A stretch of DNA of 64,000 nt. It comes from a gamma proteobacterium symbiont of Ctena orbiculata (GTDB lineage Bacteria; Pseudomonadota; Gammaproteobacteria; Chromatiales; Chromatiaceae). The position numbers and the translations under genes were made by a program. Of this stretch, positions 52,861 through 62,155 are shown piece after piece. Position 1 is the first letter of the stretch. The number at the start of each line of letters is the position of its first letter. The stretch is from positions 1 through 64,000 of the forward strand of contig QBVD01000046.1 in NCBI GenBank assembly GCA_003058525.1, in the 5' to 3' direction. Under the pieces are notes generated by a model that worked only from the letters and a program-made list of their open reading frames with translations, did not search any database and was not told where the DNA came from.

Positions 52861-53847
52861 ATGACTTCTTATAAAGCCTTTCGTATCCATAGAGAGAATG
52901 CTCAACATTCGGCAGGGATTGAAGAACTTGAGTTACAACCCCTGGATAAGGGTGAAATCCTGATCCGTGTGCAATACTCCAGTATCAATTACAAAGATGC
53001 CCTGGCCGGGACAGGCAAGGCACAGATCATCAGACGCTATCCGCTGACCGGCGGTATCGATGCCTGCGGTGAAGTTGCCGAGAGCAGCGACAAACGTTTT
53101 AAATCCGGTGACACGGTGATTGTTACTGGTTACGAGCTCTCAACTACGGTTGATGGCGGCTATGCCGAATATCTTCGGGTGCCGGCAGACTGGGTAGTAC
53201 CGTTGCCTGAGGGTCTCACCGCCTCCCAGTCGATGATCTTGGGCACCGCCGGTTTCACCGCTGCCTTGGCGCTGCACCGCATGGAGGTCAACGGCCAGCG
53301 CCCGGATATGGGCCCCATATTGATCACCGGCGCCACCGGGGGGGTGGGCTGCATTGCGGTCAACATCTTCGATGGAGAGGGGTTTGATGTGCATGCCGTC
53401 ACCGGCAAGGCGGATCAACAGGCCTTTCTGGAACACCTCGGCGCGCAAGAGGTGTTGGGACGTGAGCAGGTCAGTGCCTACCACCACGCCCTGGAACGGG
53501 GCACATGGGGGGGTGCTGTGGACAACGTGGGTGGCGAAATGCTCTCCAGCATCACCCGCAAGATCAAACCCTGGGGCAACATCGCCGCAATCGGTTTGGC
53601 CGGCGGGCATGACTTGAATACCACGGTGATGCCATTCATTTTACGAGGCGTCAGCCTGATTGGAATCAACTCCGCCGGCTGCCCCTATGAGATTCGGGAG
53701 GAGATCTGGCAGCGCCTGGCCACCGACCTGCGGCCCAGGCACATGGACGACATCCTGACCCAGACAGTCTCCATAGAGCAGCTCCCGGAAATCTTTGACC
53801 AGATACTCGCGGGCAAGATTACGGGACGTACCCTGGTGTCCTTCTAG
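52861..53847 (+). CDS. acuI: YhdH/AcuI-family NADPH-dependent quinone/acrylyl-CoA reductase
   Basis: 328 residues, zinc-free MDR type. N-terminal GroES-like fold (VQYSSINYKDALAGTGKAQI, PLTGGIDACGEVAESSDKRF) and Rossmann domain with ILITGATGGVGCIAVNIFDG near 155. The C-terminal GINSAGCPYEIREEIWQRLA stretch is typical of the YhdH/AcuI branch, whose members reduce acrylyl-CoA. It is probably cotranscribed with the fumarase gene. Confidence 0.88.
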   Translation: MTSYKAFRIHRENAQHSAGIEELELQPLDKGEILIRVQYSSINYKDALAGTGKAQIIRRYPLTGGIDACGEVAESSDKRFKSGDTVIVTGYELSTTVDGGYAEYLRVPADWVVPLPEGLTASQSMILGTAGFTAALALHRMEVNGQRPDMGPILITGATGGVGCIAVNIFDGEGFDVHAVTGKADQQAFLEHLGAQEVLGREQVSAYHHALERGTWGGAVDNVGGEMLSSITRKIKPWGNIAAIGLAGGHDLNTTVMPFILRGVSLIGINSAGCPYEIREEIWQRLATDLRPRHMDDILTQTVSIEQLPEIFDQILAGKITGRTLVSF

Positions 53848-53854
53848 GGCCGGT

Positions 53855-55168
53855 TCAATTGGGATAGATGGGAAGGTCCGCTTCCGAAGCGGTCATGGCA
53901 AAGTCATCCAGATAGATCCATGAATCAAAATCATCCATGGTTGTCGGTATTCTAAAGACCCGGTGGCCTCCCACATCGTCCTCAGGAATACGCCAGGAGA
54001 AGTCAGGCGTCACGCCGTCGATCCACTCGGCCACCTTCACCCATGAGCCGCCAAAAGGCCTGACCCAACCTTCGTAAGAAGCTGATGTCGACGATGTATC
54101 CATATGTATTTTCACAAGGGTCCATCGATTGGGCGTAATGTTCTCACTGACATCGGTTTGTCCCAGTTTGAACTGATTGTAGTCAGGCGCTATCAGATAG
54201 TCGGCATAGCCTAAATCGGTGGTCGTCATATAAAGTTCACGATTGTCTGTATTTGCCCAGAATGGTTCACCCGTGGTGTGACCGAGGGAATATAACCATG
54301 CGAGGTTTTCCTGCGCGCATGGGTATCCGCCCCTGCAGGGATAGATAAATTTAAAGCGGCCATCATAGGCACTGAGCTGATCATTGATATCTGCCGGATC
54401 GTCGTAATAGTTAGGGTAGATCCAGAACTGAAACCAGACATCAGCGGGCACACTGCCTTGCGGCAAGTTTTCATCACCAAACTGGAGATAGAAGTCGGTC
54501 TGCGAACCCAGAGAACCCGGACGGGCTTCGATGGCGAGTACCCGGGTTGAATCGATCCCTGGAAAACTACCGAAATATCCCGGTATTTCATCTACGGTAT
54601 AGAGATAACCATTATGGCTGCCGGTAATGTTCACCGCTTTGACCCGATTCCAACCGCCTTGTGTGGTGAATGGATTGCTCTCTCCGCTGGGATCGCCGGA
54701 ATAGTTTCGTTCGATCGAATATTCGAAATCATCGAAGAACGACACGGCTGTAGGCACAATGGCGCCACTATTGTCACCTGAGGCCAGGGCATGAATTGTC
54801 GTTGAAACAGAACCGGTTTGACCTTCCTGGTCTGTCACTGTCAGCGTTATCACATAACTGCCTGCCGTCGTGTAGATATGCGACGTATTGGGCAACTGAG
54901 AGGCTGTACCATCACCAAAGTCCCACTGATATCCGACGATACCGTTGTCGCCCTTGGACTCCCTGCCATCAACGCTCACCTGTAGACTGACAACGCCACT
55001 GGTAGGGTCAGCGGAAATGAAAGCGATTGGTGCTTGATTCGTAACCTGGGTGTCAGTTGAATCGCTTTGATTTCCTGATGAAGAACCGCCACAAGCTGTC
55101 AAACCGGCGATGATTGATATAAAGGCCAGATATTCGACAATGTAACAACCAACTAACTTGATAGCCAT
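53855..55168 (-). CDS. PKD-domain lipoprotein with ConA-like C-terminal region
   Basis: 437 residues. Lipoprotein signal ends LTACGGSSSG. Residues about 45-130 form a PKD domain (WDFGDGTASQLPNTSHIYTT, GSYVITLTVTDQEGQTGSV). After a linker, residues about 145-430 look like a concanavalin-type sandwich (FDDFEYSIERNYSG, VWFQFWIYPNYYDDPADIND, WTLVKIHMDTSST, SWIYLDDFAM). Such folds bind or cut polysaccharides, but no catalytic residues can be named. Convergent with acuI, 7 bases apart. Confidence 0.75.
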   Translation of the reverse strand: MAIKLVGCYIVEYLAFISIIAGLTACGGSSSGNQSDSTDTQVTNQAPIAFISADPTSGVVSLQVSVDGRESKGDNGIVGYQWDFGDGTASQLPNTSHIYTTAGSYVITLTVTDQEGQTGSVSTTIHALASGDNSGAIVPTAVSFFDDFEYSIERNYSGDPSGESNPFTTQGGWNRVKAVNITGSHNGYLYTVDEIPGYFGSFPGIDSTRVLAIEARPGSLGSQTDFYLQFGDENLPQGSVPADVWFQFWIYPNYYDDPADINDQLSAYDGRFKFIYPCRGGYPCAQENLAWLYSLGHTTGEPFWANTDNRELYMTTTDLGYADYLIAPDYNQFKLGQTDVSENITPNRWTLVKIHMDTSSTSASYEGWVRPFGGSWVKVAEWIDGVTPDFSWRIPEDDVGGHRVFRIPTTMDDFDSWIYLDDFAMTASEADLPIYPN

Positions 55169-55586
55169 AATTCACCTGGTATCCTTCCTCCGATGGTGCC
55201 GACAAACAGAGCAGCTAAGATGCTCCGTTACCATCCATAGTTTTTAACTAGCGGCAATGATTGGTCTATTGACACGATCTATCACTAATCCGGCGACCAA
55301 ATAGATCATCTTAGCTGCTGAGTGCCTGCCTACAGCAATTGTTAATCACGCACCCTGTGAGCAAAAACACTGTGGCCAACCACGTCTGGAACAATAAAAT
55401 GATTGGATCCCTTAATGTGATCTGTTTACTCTCCGGTATAGGTGTGTCTCGATACTAGAACCCCATTGTATCTACCGTATTACGGTATCGTCGTATTTTG
55501 CTGCATGTACTCCATATAGAGGAGTCAAATGGTCGTAATGTTCCCCGCAATGATATCGTCCATGGATATGTTAAGTCGTTCCACAA
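55169..55586. other. Gene-free spacer between the PKD gene and glgC
   Basis: 418 bases, AT-rich, no credible ORF or clear terminator. It contains the PKD gene promoter region (minus strand) and the glgC 3' end. Confidence 0.5.
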
Positions 55587-56813
55587 TCAGGTAGTGAAAC
55601 GGTAATCCTTGGGTACGACGACCACCCCCTTGGGGGAAACGGAAAATCGGGCTGCGTCACGCGCTTGATCAAATCCAATACGCTCACCGGCAGGAATCAC
55701 AACACCCTTGTCGACAATACAATTCTCCAACTGCACCCTATCGCCGACCTTGACGCCATCGAAAAGAATCGAATTATGAATCACCGCTTCATCCCCGATC
55801 AGGCACTTCGGAAACAAAATGGATCGCTGTACACTGCCACCCACGATGAGGACCCCATTGGCAACGATGGAGTTGATAAAGATCCCCTCACTGCCTGAGA
55901 TGCCCGGCACGGTCCGTGCTGGCGGGTTTTGCCCATGGTGGGTACGGATCGGCCACTCAGGCTGATACAGATCCAATGACGGCACCGGGTCCAACAACTC
56001 CATGTTCGCTTCATAGTAACTGTCGATGGTGGCGACATCCCGCCAATAGCGGTCCTGGCTGACACGCCCCGTCTCACCACCGAATTGGTAGGCGTAGGCA
56101 CCGCCGGCCGCAACCATTTTCGGCAGGATGTCATGGGTGAGATCATGACTGGAACCGTTCAGATCGTGATCCTCCTCGAGCGCTGAAATCAGTCCGTCAA
56201 TGGAAAAGAGATAGATACCCATTGAGACCTGGGCAGTTGACTCACCACCACTATCGGCTCTTTGCCGCTCATGCAGCACCCCATAAGAATTGACTTGACC
56301 ATTCCGGTCCAGGTCCAAGATTCCGGAAAGACCGGCTTCTGCAGACGGGCGCTGCATGCAAGCGACCGTTACACTGGCTTTATGTTGCACATGAAATGCG
56401 ATCATTGGCGCGTAATCCATTCGATAAATATGATCACCGGGCAGGATCAATACCCGTTCCGCACCACTGCGCTTGAGCATGTAGAGGTTCTGGTAAACGG
56501 CATCAGCAGTACCGTCATACCAACCACCACCCCTTCGCATTTGCGGCGGAACGGCGGTGATGTATTCAGCCAACTCCGGATTGAAGAGCGACCATCCGTC
56601 TCTCAAATGCTTTTGCAGGGAGTGGGATTTATATTGAGTCAACACCAATATCCTGCGTAACCCGGAGTGCAGGCAATTGACCAGAGGGAAATCGATGATT
56701 CTGTATTGTCCCCCGAAGGGTACCGCTGCCTTGGTCCGTTCGAGCGTGAGTGGCTGCAGGCGAGAACCCTGACCACCTGCGAGGATCACAGTCAATGTCT
56801 TGTCTAGCATCAT
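55587..56813 (-). CDS. glgC: Glucose-1-phosphate adenylyltransferase
   Basis: 408 residues. Makes ADP-glucose for glycogen. N-terminal nucleotidyltransferase domain with AGGQGSRLQPLTLERTKAAV, VNCLHSGLRRILVLTQYKSH, GWYDGTADAVYQNLYML and LPGDHIYRMDY; C-terminal left-handed beta-helix part (SIVANGVLIVGGSVQRSILF, SILFDGVKVGDRVQLENCIV). glgA, glgB and glgP are not adjacent. Confidence 0.95.
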   Translation of the reverse strand: MMLDKTLTVILAGGQGSRLQPLTLERTKAAVPFGGQYRIIDFPLVNCLHSGLRRILVLTQYKSHSLQKHLRDGWSLFNPELAEYITAVPPQMRRGGGWYDGTADAVYQNLYMLKRSGAERVLILPGDHIYRMDYAPMIAFHVQHKASVTVACMQRPSAEAGLSGILDLDRNGQVNSYGVLHERQRADSGGESTAQVSMGIYLFSIDGLISALEEDHDLNGSSHDLTHDILPKMVAAGGAYAYQFGGETGRVSQDRYWRDVATIDSYYEANMELLDPVPSLDLYQPEWPIRTHHGQNPPARTVPGISGSEGIFINSIVANGVLIVGGSVQRSILFPKCLIGDEAVIHNSILFDGVKVGDRVQLENCIVDKGVVIPAGERIGFDQARDAARFSVSPKGVVVVPKDYRFTT

Positions 56814-57109
56814 ATAACTCCGCTTTTATAATCCCCTGAGTGGATTCTCTATAGCAATGGATTAGCAAGAAACGATCCTATAACAGGATTCACGGCCCGA
56901 TAACCGATCCCAAGACAGGTGGGAATACTAACAAATCCAAATCAGAGGTTTTATTCGGTGCATACGCACCGCTTTCATCCATCGGCGCTATTGATAATAA
57001 TGCCTATGCACTCCGATGGCGCAAGCGTAGCCCCCGCAAGCGGGAACATAAGTGACCGACCATCCAATACTGTATCGGGCAAGGCTACAATGGTGTTCTG
57101 TTTTTCTCT

Positions 57110-57541
57110 TAAATTCAATGGCCTGAAAAAATCAGTCCTACTCTCTGCTGTGGATGCCAATAAAAACTAAAAAGTGGCATTCATCAATTTCAAGAACAAC
57201 TTCGCCTCTCTCGCAAGCGAGATCTTCCGCAATTTGCAGTATCGGGTTATTGATGCCGGGTAGCGACGTCCGCTTGCCACAGAGCAGATACTTGAAGGGA
57301 CGGCCCAACATGGCGATTCTCATCCCACTCCGCACAAGTCCTGGAAAATCGTTGAGCCGGTGGCCAAATGGATGGCGGAGGGGGGGGGTTCAAGGATATT
57401 CCCGCATTCGATGTTACGGTATTACCGGGGGAGCAGAAAACTGACTATCTCGCGATTGAGTGCAACCCACGCTATAACGGTGCTTCCTATCCGATCCTGA
57501 TTGCATCGAAACTCGCTTTCAATGCATGGGAATCAAGCTAG
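57110..57541 (+). pseudogene. Degraded ATP-grasp family gene remnant
   Basis: The plus-strand frame is a decayed coding sequence. From about 57110 it reads KFNGLKKSVLLSAVDANKN, then a TAA stop at 57168-57170; after it VAFINFKNNFASLASEIFRN and a TAG stop at 57261-57263; then SWKIVEPVAKWMAEGG, interrupted by a run of nine Gs at 57380-57388 (one base short for the frame), and finally FKDIPAFDVTVLPGEQKTD and AIECNPRYNGASYPILIASK, ending at the TAG of 57539. The IECNPR motif is the ATP-grasp metal-binding type. Intact relatives would be much longer, so an internal deletion is likely. Confidence 0.7.
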
Positions 57542-57648
57542 AGTTAGAAAGGCGTCTCTGGTAGTTTTAAGCGTTATCATTAGCTGATACAGAATAACTG
57601 CAATTTGCTCATTCTGCCCTGCAGAACGAAAAAAAGTCCCGGCAGTAT

Positions 57649-57675
57649 CCATTGGATTAGTGTGAACAGGCCCTA
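57649..57675 (-). repeat. Partial TAGGGCC-family repeat upstream of the peptidase gene
   Basis: On the minus strand TAGGGCCTGTTCACAC followed by TAATCCAATGG, a 27-base copy of the repeat end. It lies 9 bases before the isoaspartyl peptidase start and abuts its ribosome site. Confidence 0.75.
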
Positions 57676-57684
57676 GAGAGAACA

Positions 57685-58620
57685 ATGCAAAAAACCTTCT
57701 CACTGATGGTGCATGGCGGCGCGGGAGCTCTGGACAATGTCAAGGACAACAAGATGGCCTTGCGCTATCTGGAGAGCATCCGTACCGTCCTGGAACATGG
57801 CCGTGATATCCTGAATAGCGGGGGCAGCGCCCTAGAAACAGTGGAGACCTGCGCATCCCTGCTGGAGGACGATCCGGTATTCAATGCCGGGTGCGGTTCC
57901 GTACTCAATGAAAACGGCAAAGTGGAAATGGATGCCGCCATCATGGATGGTCGTGATCTCTCCGCCGGCGCTGTCGCTGCTGTAAGCAATATCGCCAACC
58001 CTATACAGCTGGCCCGCCTGGTAATGGCGGAAAGCGAGCATGTGATGCTGATCAGCGATGGTGCGATGAACTTTGCAGCCCACTGCGGCATGCGCCTGAC
58101 CCCGCATCACTATTTTTTCACACCCGATCGCATTCAGCAATTGGAGCAGGCACAGCTGCATCATCGAATCATGCTGGACCATGATGAAAGCGATGAAATT
58201 TCCGAGGACCAGAAGTATGGCACCATTGGCGCCGTCGCTCGCGACATTGAGGGAAACCTGGCTGCGGCGACATCCACGGGGGGTATGGTGAATAAACGCA
58301 TGGGACGGGTCGGTGACTCGCCGATTATCGGTGCAGGGGTATTTGCCGACAATCAGACCTGTGCGGTTTCCACCACCGGTTTCGGCGAAGATTTCATGCG
58401 TACCGTCCTTGCCAAGACCGTGTCGGATGCCATGGAGCTTCTCAACTTCGACGCCAAGGGTGCGGTGGAGTATGGCATCGAGTATCTGCTACGCAAGGTC
58501 AAAGGCAGGGGGGGCATGATCGTCATCGACCATCAGGGTAACTGCGCCGCCGATTTCACAACCCAAAAGATGATCCATGGCTGGATCGAAAAATCGGGCC
58601 AGAGCTGCGCGTCTTTTTAG
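57685..58620 (+). CDS. iaaA: Isoaspartyl peptidase/L-asparaginase, Ntn-hydrolase type
   Basis: 311 residues. Plant-type asparaginase family, self-cleaved before the catalytic Thr, here T180 in KYGTIGAVARDIEG; HGGAGALDN near residue 10 and TGFGEDFMRTVLAKTVSD are further markers. It removes isoaspartate from peptides and has asparaginase activity. Start has AGAGAG 6 bases ahead, next to the repeat. Alone, 143 bases after the ATP-grasp remnant. Confidence 0.94.
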   Translation: MQKTFSLMVHGGAGALDNVKDNKMALRYLESIRTVLEHGRDILNSGGSALETVETCASLLEDDPVFNAGCGSVLNENGKVEMDAAIMDGRDLSAGAVAAVSNIANPIQLARLVMAESEHVMLISDGAMNFAAHCGMRLTPHHYFFTPDRIQQLEQAQLHHRIMLDHDESDEISEDQKYGTIGAVARDIEGNLAAATSTGGMVNKRMGRVGDSPIIGAGVFADNQTCAVSTTGFGEDFMRTVLAKTVSDAMELLNFDAKGAVEYGIEYLLRKVKGRGGMIVIDHQGNCAADFTTQKMIHGWIEKSGQSCASF

Positions 58621-59165
58621 CTGTAAACCGGACACGGGCACGCTTCCCCTGTTGTGGCTTCGCTTTCGCAAAATCTGCACTGAGGATTGGGAAGCGTAAA
58701 AAAGCGCCCCATTCCGGTGTCGGATGTCAGTTCAATCCCAAATCCGTGAGTCCAGACACCCTTCAATCAGTGTCGCCGGTATTCGGAATCCAGCCAGCAT
58801 TGGGGAAGTGGTTCCCCGGAAGGGAATTTCATCTGATCCTTTGCAAACCTCTCAGCATCCTGCATCTCTTCTCCCGCATGGAAACGTCCAATTATCTCAG
58901 TGTGATTTGGATTAAAAAGGTCTGTCAGACTCAGCACTTCTACCAGTTTTTCACTGTTTTTCTGCATTAGAAACATCGACTACCTCCTTTATAACCGGGG
59001 CAGTGGAGATCAACAACCCTGGCTGTTTACTGCCTCTGAAAAAGTCTTCTATTAATAATTATGGATTAGCAAGGACGATTTTCAACGCTACCGGAAGTGT
59101 GGAGTATCTGCTCCACCCATCCCCAAAAGGAGATTAAAGAAATCAACGATTGGGGTATTGGTTTT
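58621..59165. other. Spacer between the peptidase gene and prfC
   Basis: The 545-base interval has one real small gene (58767-58976, minus strand). The 190 bases between that gene and prfC (58977-59165) hold its promoter region and show no other feature. Confidence 0.5.
58767..58976 (-). CDS. Small conserved-looking protein with strong Shine-Dalgarno
   Basis: 69 residues beginning MFLMQKNSEKLVEVLSLTDL, preceded by AAAGGAGGTAGTCG with ideal spacing, which is strong support for translation. Compact and charged with a segment IIGRFHAGEEMQDAERFAKD and the C-terminal SGEPLPQCWLDSEYRRH. I recall similar short proteins in other Chromatiales but know no function. Confidence 0.75.
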   Translation of the reverse strand: MFLMQKNSEKLVEVLSLTDLFNPNHTEIIGRFHAGEEMQDAERFAKDQMKFPSGEPLPQCWLDSEYRRH

Positions 59166-60755
59166 TCAAAGTTCGCGCGTGGCCAGAAATTCGATATCCG
59201 GCCAACGTTCCATGGCCAGATCGAGGTTCACCCGGGTTGGTGCCAGGTAGACCAGCTGGTCATCCCCATCCAATGCCAGGTTGTCATAGGCCTTATCCCT
59301 GAATCGCTCCAGCATTTTTTCGTCCTTGCAAACAATCCAACGGGTCGTAGCCACGTTGACGGGTTCCACGATCGCCTCGACCTTATACTCGTACTTCAGT
59401 CGTGCCACAGCCACATCGAACTGCAATATACCCACGGCACCCAGGACCAGATCATTGTTTTTCAGCGGCCTGAAGACCTGGGTGGCACCCTCTTCGCACA
59501 GCTGCAAAACACCTTTCAGCAGCGCTTTCTGCTTGAGCGGATCTTTCAATACCACACGGCGAAACAGCTCCGGTGCAAAATAGGGAATTCCTCCATACTT
59601 CAACTCCTCCCCTTCCGTAAAGGTATCACCGATCTGAATAGTGCCATGATTGTGCAGGCCGATGATATCTCCCGGCCAGGCCTCATCCACATGGCGACGC
59701 TCATCGGCCTGGAAGGTGATGGCGTTGCTGATCTGCACGGTCTTACCGATCCGCACATGCCGCATCTTCATGCCTTTGCGGTAGCTGCCTGAGCAGACAC
59801 GCAAAAAAGCAACACGATCCCGGTGCTGTGGATCCATATTAGCCTGAATTTTAAAGATAAAGCCGCTGAATTTAGCCTCCGATGGCTCCACCAGGCGCTG
59901 TTGCGCCGTGCGTGACAGCGGTCCAGGTGCATACTCGACAAAGGCATCCAGCAGCTCTTTGACACCAAAGTTGTTGATTGCCGATCCGAAAAACACCGGC
60001 GTCAGCTCACCCCGGGCATAGGCCTCCAGGTCGAGTTCATGGCTGGCGCCACGCACCAGCTCTATCTCCTCGCGCAGTTCCTCCGCCTGGCTGCCGATGA
60101 GGTCATCCAGCTTGGGATTGTCGATACCTTCTATGATCTCACCCACCTGGATCTTGCCACCATGGGTGGCACTGAAAAGATGGGTGGTGTCGCTGCGCAG
60201 ATCATAGACTCCTTTCAGACGTTTACCCATGCCTATCGGCCATGATACGGGGGCGCACTTTATCTTCAGCACTTCCTCGATCTCATCCAGTATCTCCAGC
60301 GGGTCGCGTCCCTCGCGATCGAGTTTATTGACAAAGGTGAGAATCGGCGTGTCGCGTAAACGGCACACATCCATCAGTTTGATCGTTCGCTCCTCGACAC
60401 CCTTCGCCACATCGATGACCATCAATGCTGAATCCACTGCCGTCAAGGTCCGGTAGGTATCTTCTGAAAAATCCTCATGACCGGGGGTATCGAGCAGATT
60501 GACGATCTCATCCCGGTAGGGAAACTGCATCACCGAGGAGGTCACGGAGATCCCACGCTCCTTCTCCATCTCCATCCAGTCGGAGGTGGCATGGCGCGCC
60601 GCTTTGCGTCCCTTGACCGTGCCGGCCATCTGGATCGCCCCGCCATAGAGGAGTAGTTTTTCCGTCAATGTGGTTTTACCCGCATCAGGATGGGAGATGA
60701 TGGCGAAGGTGCGTCGCCGGCTGAGTTGTTCAAGCAATTCGGACATTGAAGCCAT
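59166..60755 (-). CDS. prfC: Peptide chain release factor 3 (RF3)
   Basis: 529 residues, as in E. coli. GTPase that recycles RF1/RF2 after termination. G domain with P-loop [20 protein letters not shown], switch [22 protein letters not shown] and NKLDREGRD; then a beta-barrel domain II ([20 protein letters not shown]) and RF3 C-terminal domain III. Long gene, alone on its strand. Confidence 0.97.
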   Translation of the reverse strand: MASMSELLEQLSRRRTFAIISHPDAGKTTLTEKLLLYGGAIQMAGTVKGRKAARHATSDWMEMEKERGISVTSSVMQFPYRDEIVNLLDTPGHEDFSEDTYRTLTAVDSALMVIDVAKGVEERTIKLMDVCRLRDTPILTFVNKLDREGRDPLEILDEIEEVLKIKCAPVSWPIGMGKRLKGVYDLRSDTTHLFSATHGGKIQVGEIIEGIDNPKLDDLIGSQAEELREEIELVRGASHELDLEAYARGELTPVFFGSAINNFGVKELLDAFVEYAPGPLSRTAQQRLVEPSEAKFSGFIFKIQANMDPQHRDRVAFLRVCSGSYRKGMKMRHVRIGKTVQISNAITFQADERRHVDEAWPGDIIGLHNHGTIQIGDTFTEGEELKYGGIPYFAPELFRRVVLKDPLKQKALLKGVLQLCEEGATQVFRPLKNNDLVLGAVGILQFDVAVARLKYEYKVEAIVEPVNVATTRWIVCKDEKMLERFRDKAYDNLALDGDDQLVYLAPTRVNLDLAMERWPDIEFLATREL

Positions 60756-60940
60756 GTTTCACTGTTAAAAGGTCGCGGATTATACCCCATTCAGGGCCAA
60801 CGTAGTGACTCATCCAATCTGAGTTTCGGAAACCCATCGAGGGAAATTAATTCAGAAAGCGCAGTTATTGCGGGGCAGGGTGAAACCGTTTGTCGGATTG
60901 TTGCTTATAATTGTGGCAGGTGGAACGATTTGGTAACCCC

Positions 60941-61642
60941 ATGACTATCTCCCTCGGCATGCTGTCCGGCCTCGGCAATACCGCATCTGCGGTAGAGCGG
61001 ACTGTACCCGGAGCCCAGGCCACCAGCCCCGATAAAAATACATCAGGCGGTGCCTCTGCAGACTCAGCCGCCACCCCTGCCACCCGTGACAGCACCACAC
61101 AACGACCGGTCCGCGAGAGCGGGGAGAATAGCCGGCTGACTCAGGAGGAACAGGCGGAAGTCAGGGAACTGCAGAAGAGAGACCGGGAGGTTCGGGCCCA
61201 TGAGGCCGCTCACCGGGCTGCAGCGGGCGGCCTGGCTAGCGGTGGCAGCTATACATACAAGAGGGGTCCCGACGGACGTAGCTATGCGGTCGGAGGAGAG
61301 GTTTCGATCCGCATACCATCGACCGACGACCCCAGAGAACGGGCCAGGCAGGCGGAAACGGTCCGCAGGGCCGCACTGGCACCGGCCGACCCGTCACCGC
61401 AGGATCGTCAGGTCGCAGCACAGGCCTCGGCGATGGCCGCCCAGGCACGAAGTGAAATCCAGGCCGAACAGCGTCAGCAGCTGGCGGAAAACAGAGAAAA
61501 GGCCACACAGCGTGACGGCGATGGGGGCGTAGCAAGCACTCAAAATACGTTTTTGGGGCAACGGGCCATTGCCTCCTTTCAATCCGTTGGCAGCGTCGCC
61601 AACCTGCACAGCAATCCCTCCACTATCGACGAGATGATATAA
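60941..61642 (+). CDS. Putative metalloprotease of the HExxH (SprA-related) family
   Basis: 233 residues from the ATG at 60941; a TTG at 60911 is in frame but less likely. Disordered Thr/Ala-rich start, then EEQAEVRELQKRDREVRAHE running into HEAAHRAAAGG, an HExxH motif near residues 88-92. SGGSYTYKRGPDGRSYAVGG and GEVSIRIPSTDDPRERARQA follow, then a helical, Gln/Ala-rich C-terminus. Known to me as an SprA/CJM1-type putative metalloprotease; no membrane segment or signal peptide. Substrate unknown. Confidence 0.75.
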   Translation: MTISLGMLSGLGNTASAVERTVPGAQATSPDKNTSGGASADSAATPATRDSTTQRPVRESGENSRLTQEEQAEVRELQKRDREVRAHEAAHRAAAGGLASGGSYTYKRGPDGRSYAVGGEVSIRIPSTDDPRERARQAETVRRAALAPADPSPQDRQVAAQASAMAAQARSEIQAEQRQQLAENREKATQRDGDGGVASTQNTFLGQRAIASFQSVGSVANLHSNPSTIDEMI

Positions 61643-61687
61643 AAGGCATATATCAAGCTGTCTTCATCTTGCGTTCCTTGCCTGACG

Positions 61688-62155
61688 CTACAACTCCAAT
61701 GACATCATCAATGCATCCTCGCGGGACCGGTTACGGTCGGGATAATAATCGCGCCGCTGTCCTATCTCGACAAAGCCCAGTTTCTTATACAGCCCAATTG
61801 CAGGTTTATTACCAACCCTGACTTCCAGATAAACCGTCTCGGCTCCGTGCTGGCGGGCAATTTTCAATAAGCGCCTGATTAACTTTATTGCCAATCCCTT
61901 ACCTTGCCATGTGGGATCGATACAGATATTGAGGATGTGCGACTCATCGATGACCACCGACATCACGCCATAGCCGATCACCTGCTGATCGAGATTCACT
62001 ACCCAGCAGCAATAGCCGACACGCAGACAGTCCTGAAAAATCCCCAGGGTCCAGGGGTGAGGATAGACCGCCTCCTCGATCGCCATGACCTGTGGAAGAT
62101 CCGCCACTTGCATGGGGCGGAGACCGAGCAGAGGATCCTGTAACTGGGCACTCAC
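61688..62155 (-). CDS. rimI: Ribosomal protein S18 alanine N-acetyltransferase
   Basis: 155 residues. GNAT fold: QVMAIEEAVYPHPWTLGIFQ, HILNICIDPTWQGKGLAIKL (acetyl-CoA loop) and VRVGNKPAIGLYKKLGFVEI. Acetylates the S18 N-terminus. Its start overlaps the stop of the uracil-DNA glycosylase gene by 4 bases; this order is usual in gammaproteobacteria. Confidence 0.92.
   Translation of the reverse strand: MSAQLQDPLLGLRPMQVADLPQVMAIEEAVYPHPWTLGIFQDCLRVGYCCWVVNLDQQVIGYGVMSVVIDESHILNICIDPTWQGKGLAIKLIRRLLKIARQHGAETVYLEVRVGNKPAIGLYKKLGFVEIGQRRDYYPDRNRSREDALMMSLEL

Noticed and set aside
57138-57335. 65-codon minus-strand frame
   Set aside because: The plus-strand frame there reads as a recognisable ATP-grasp remnant, so this is its shadow.
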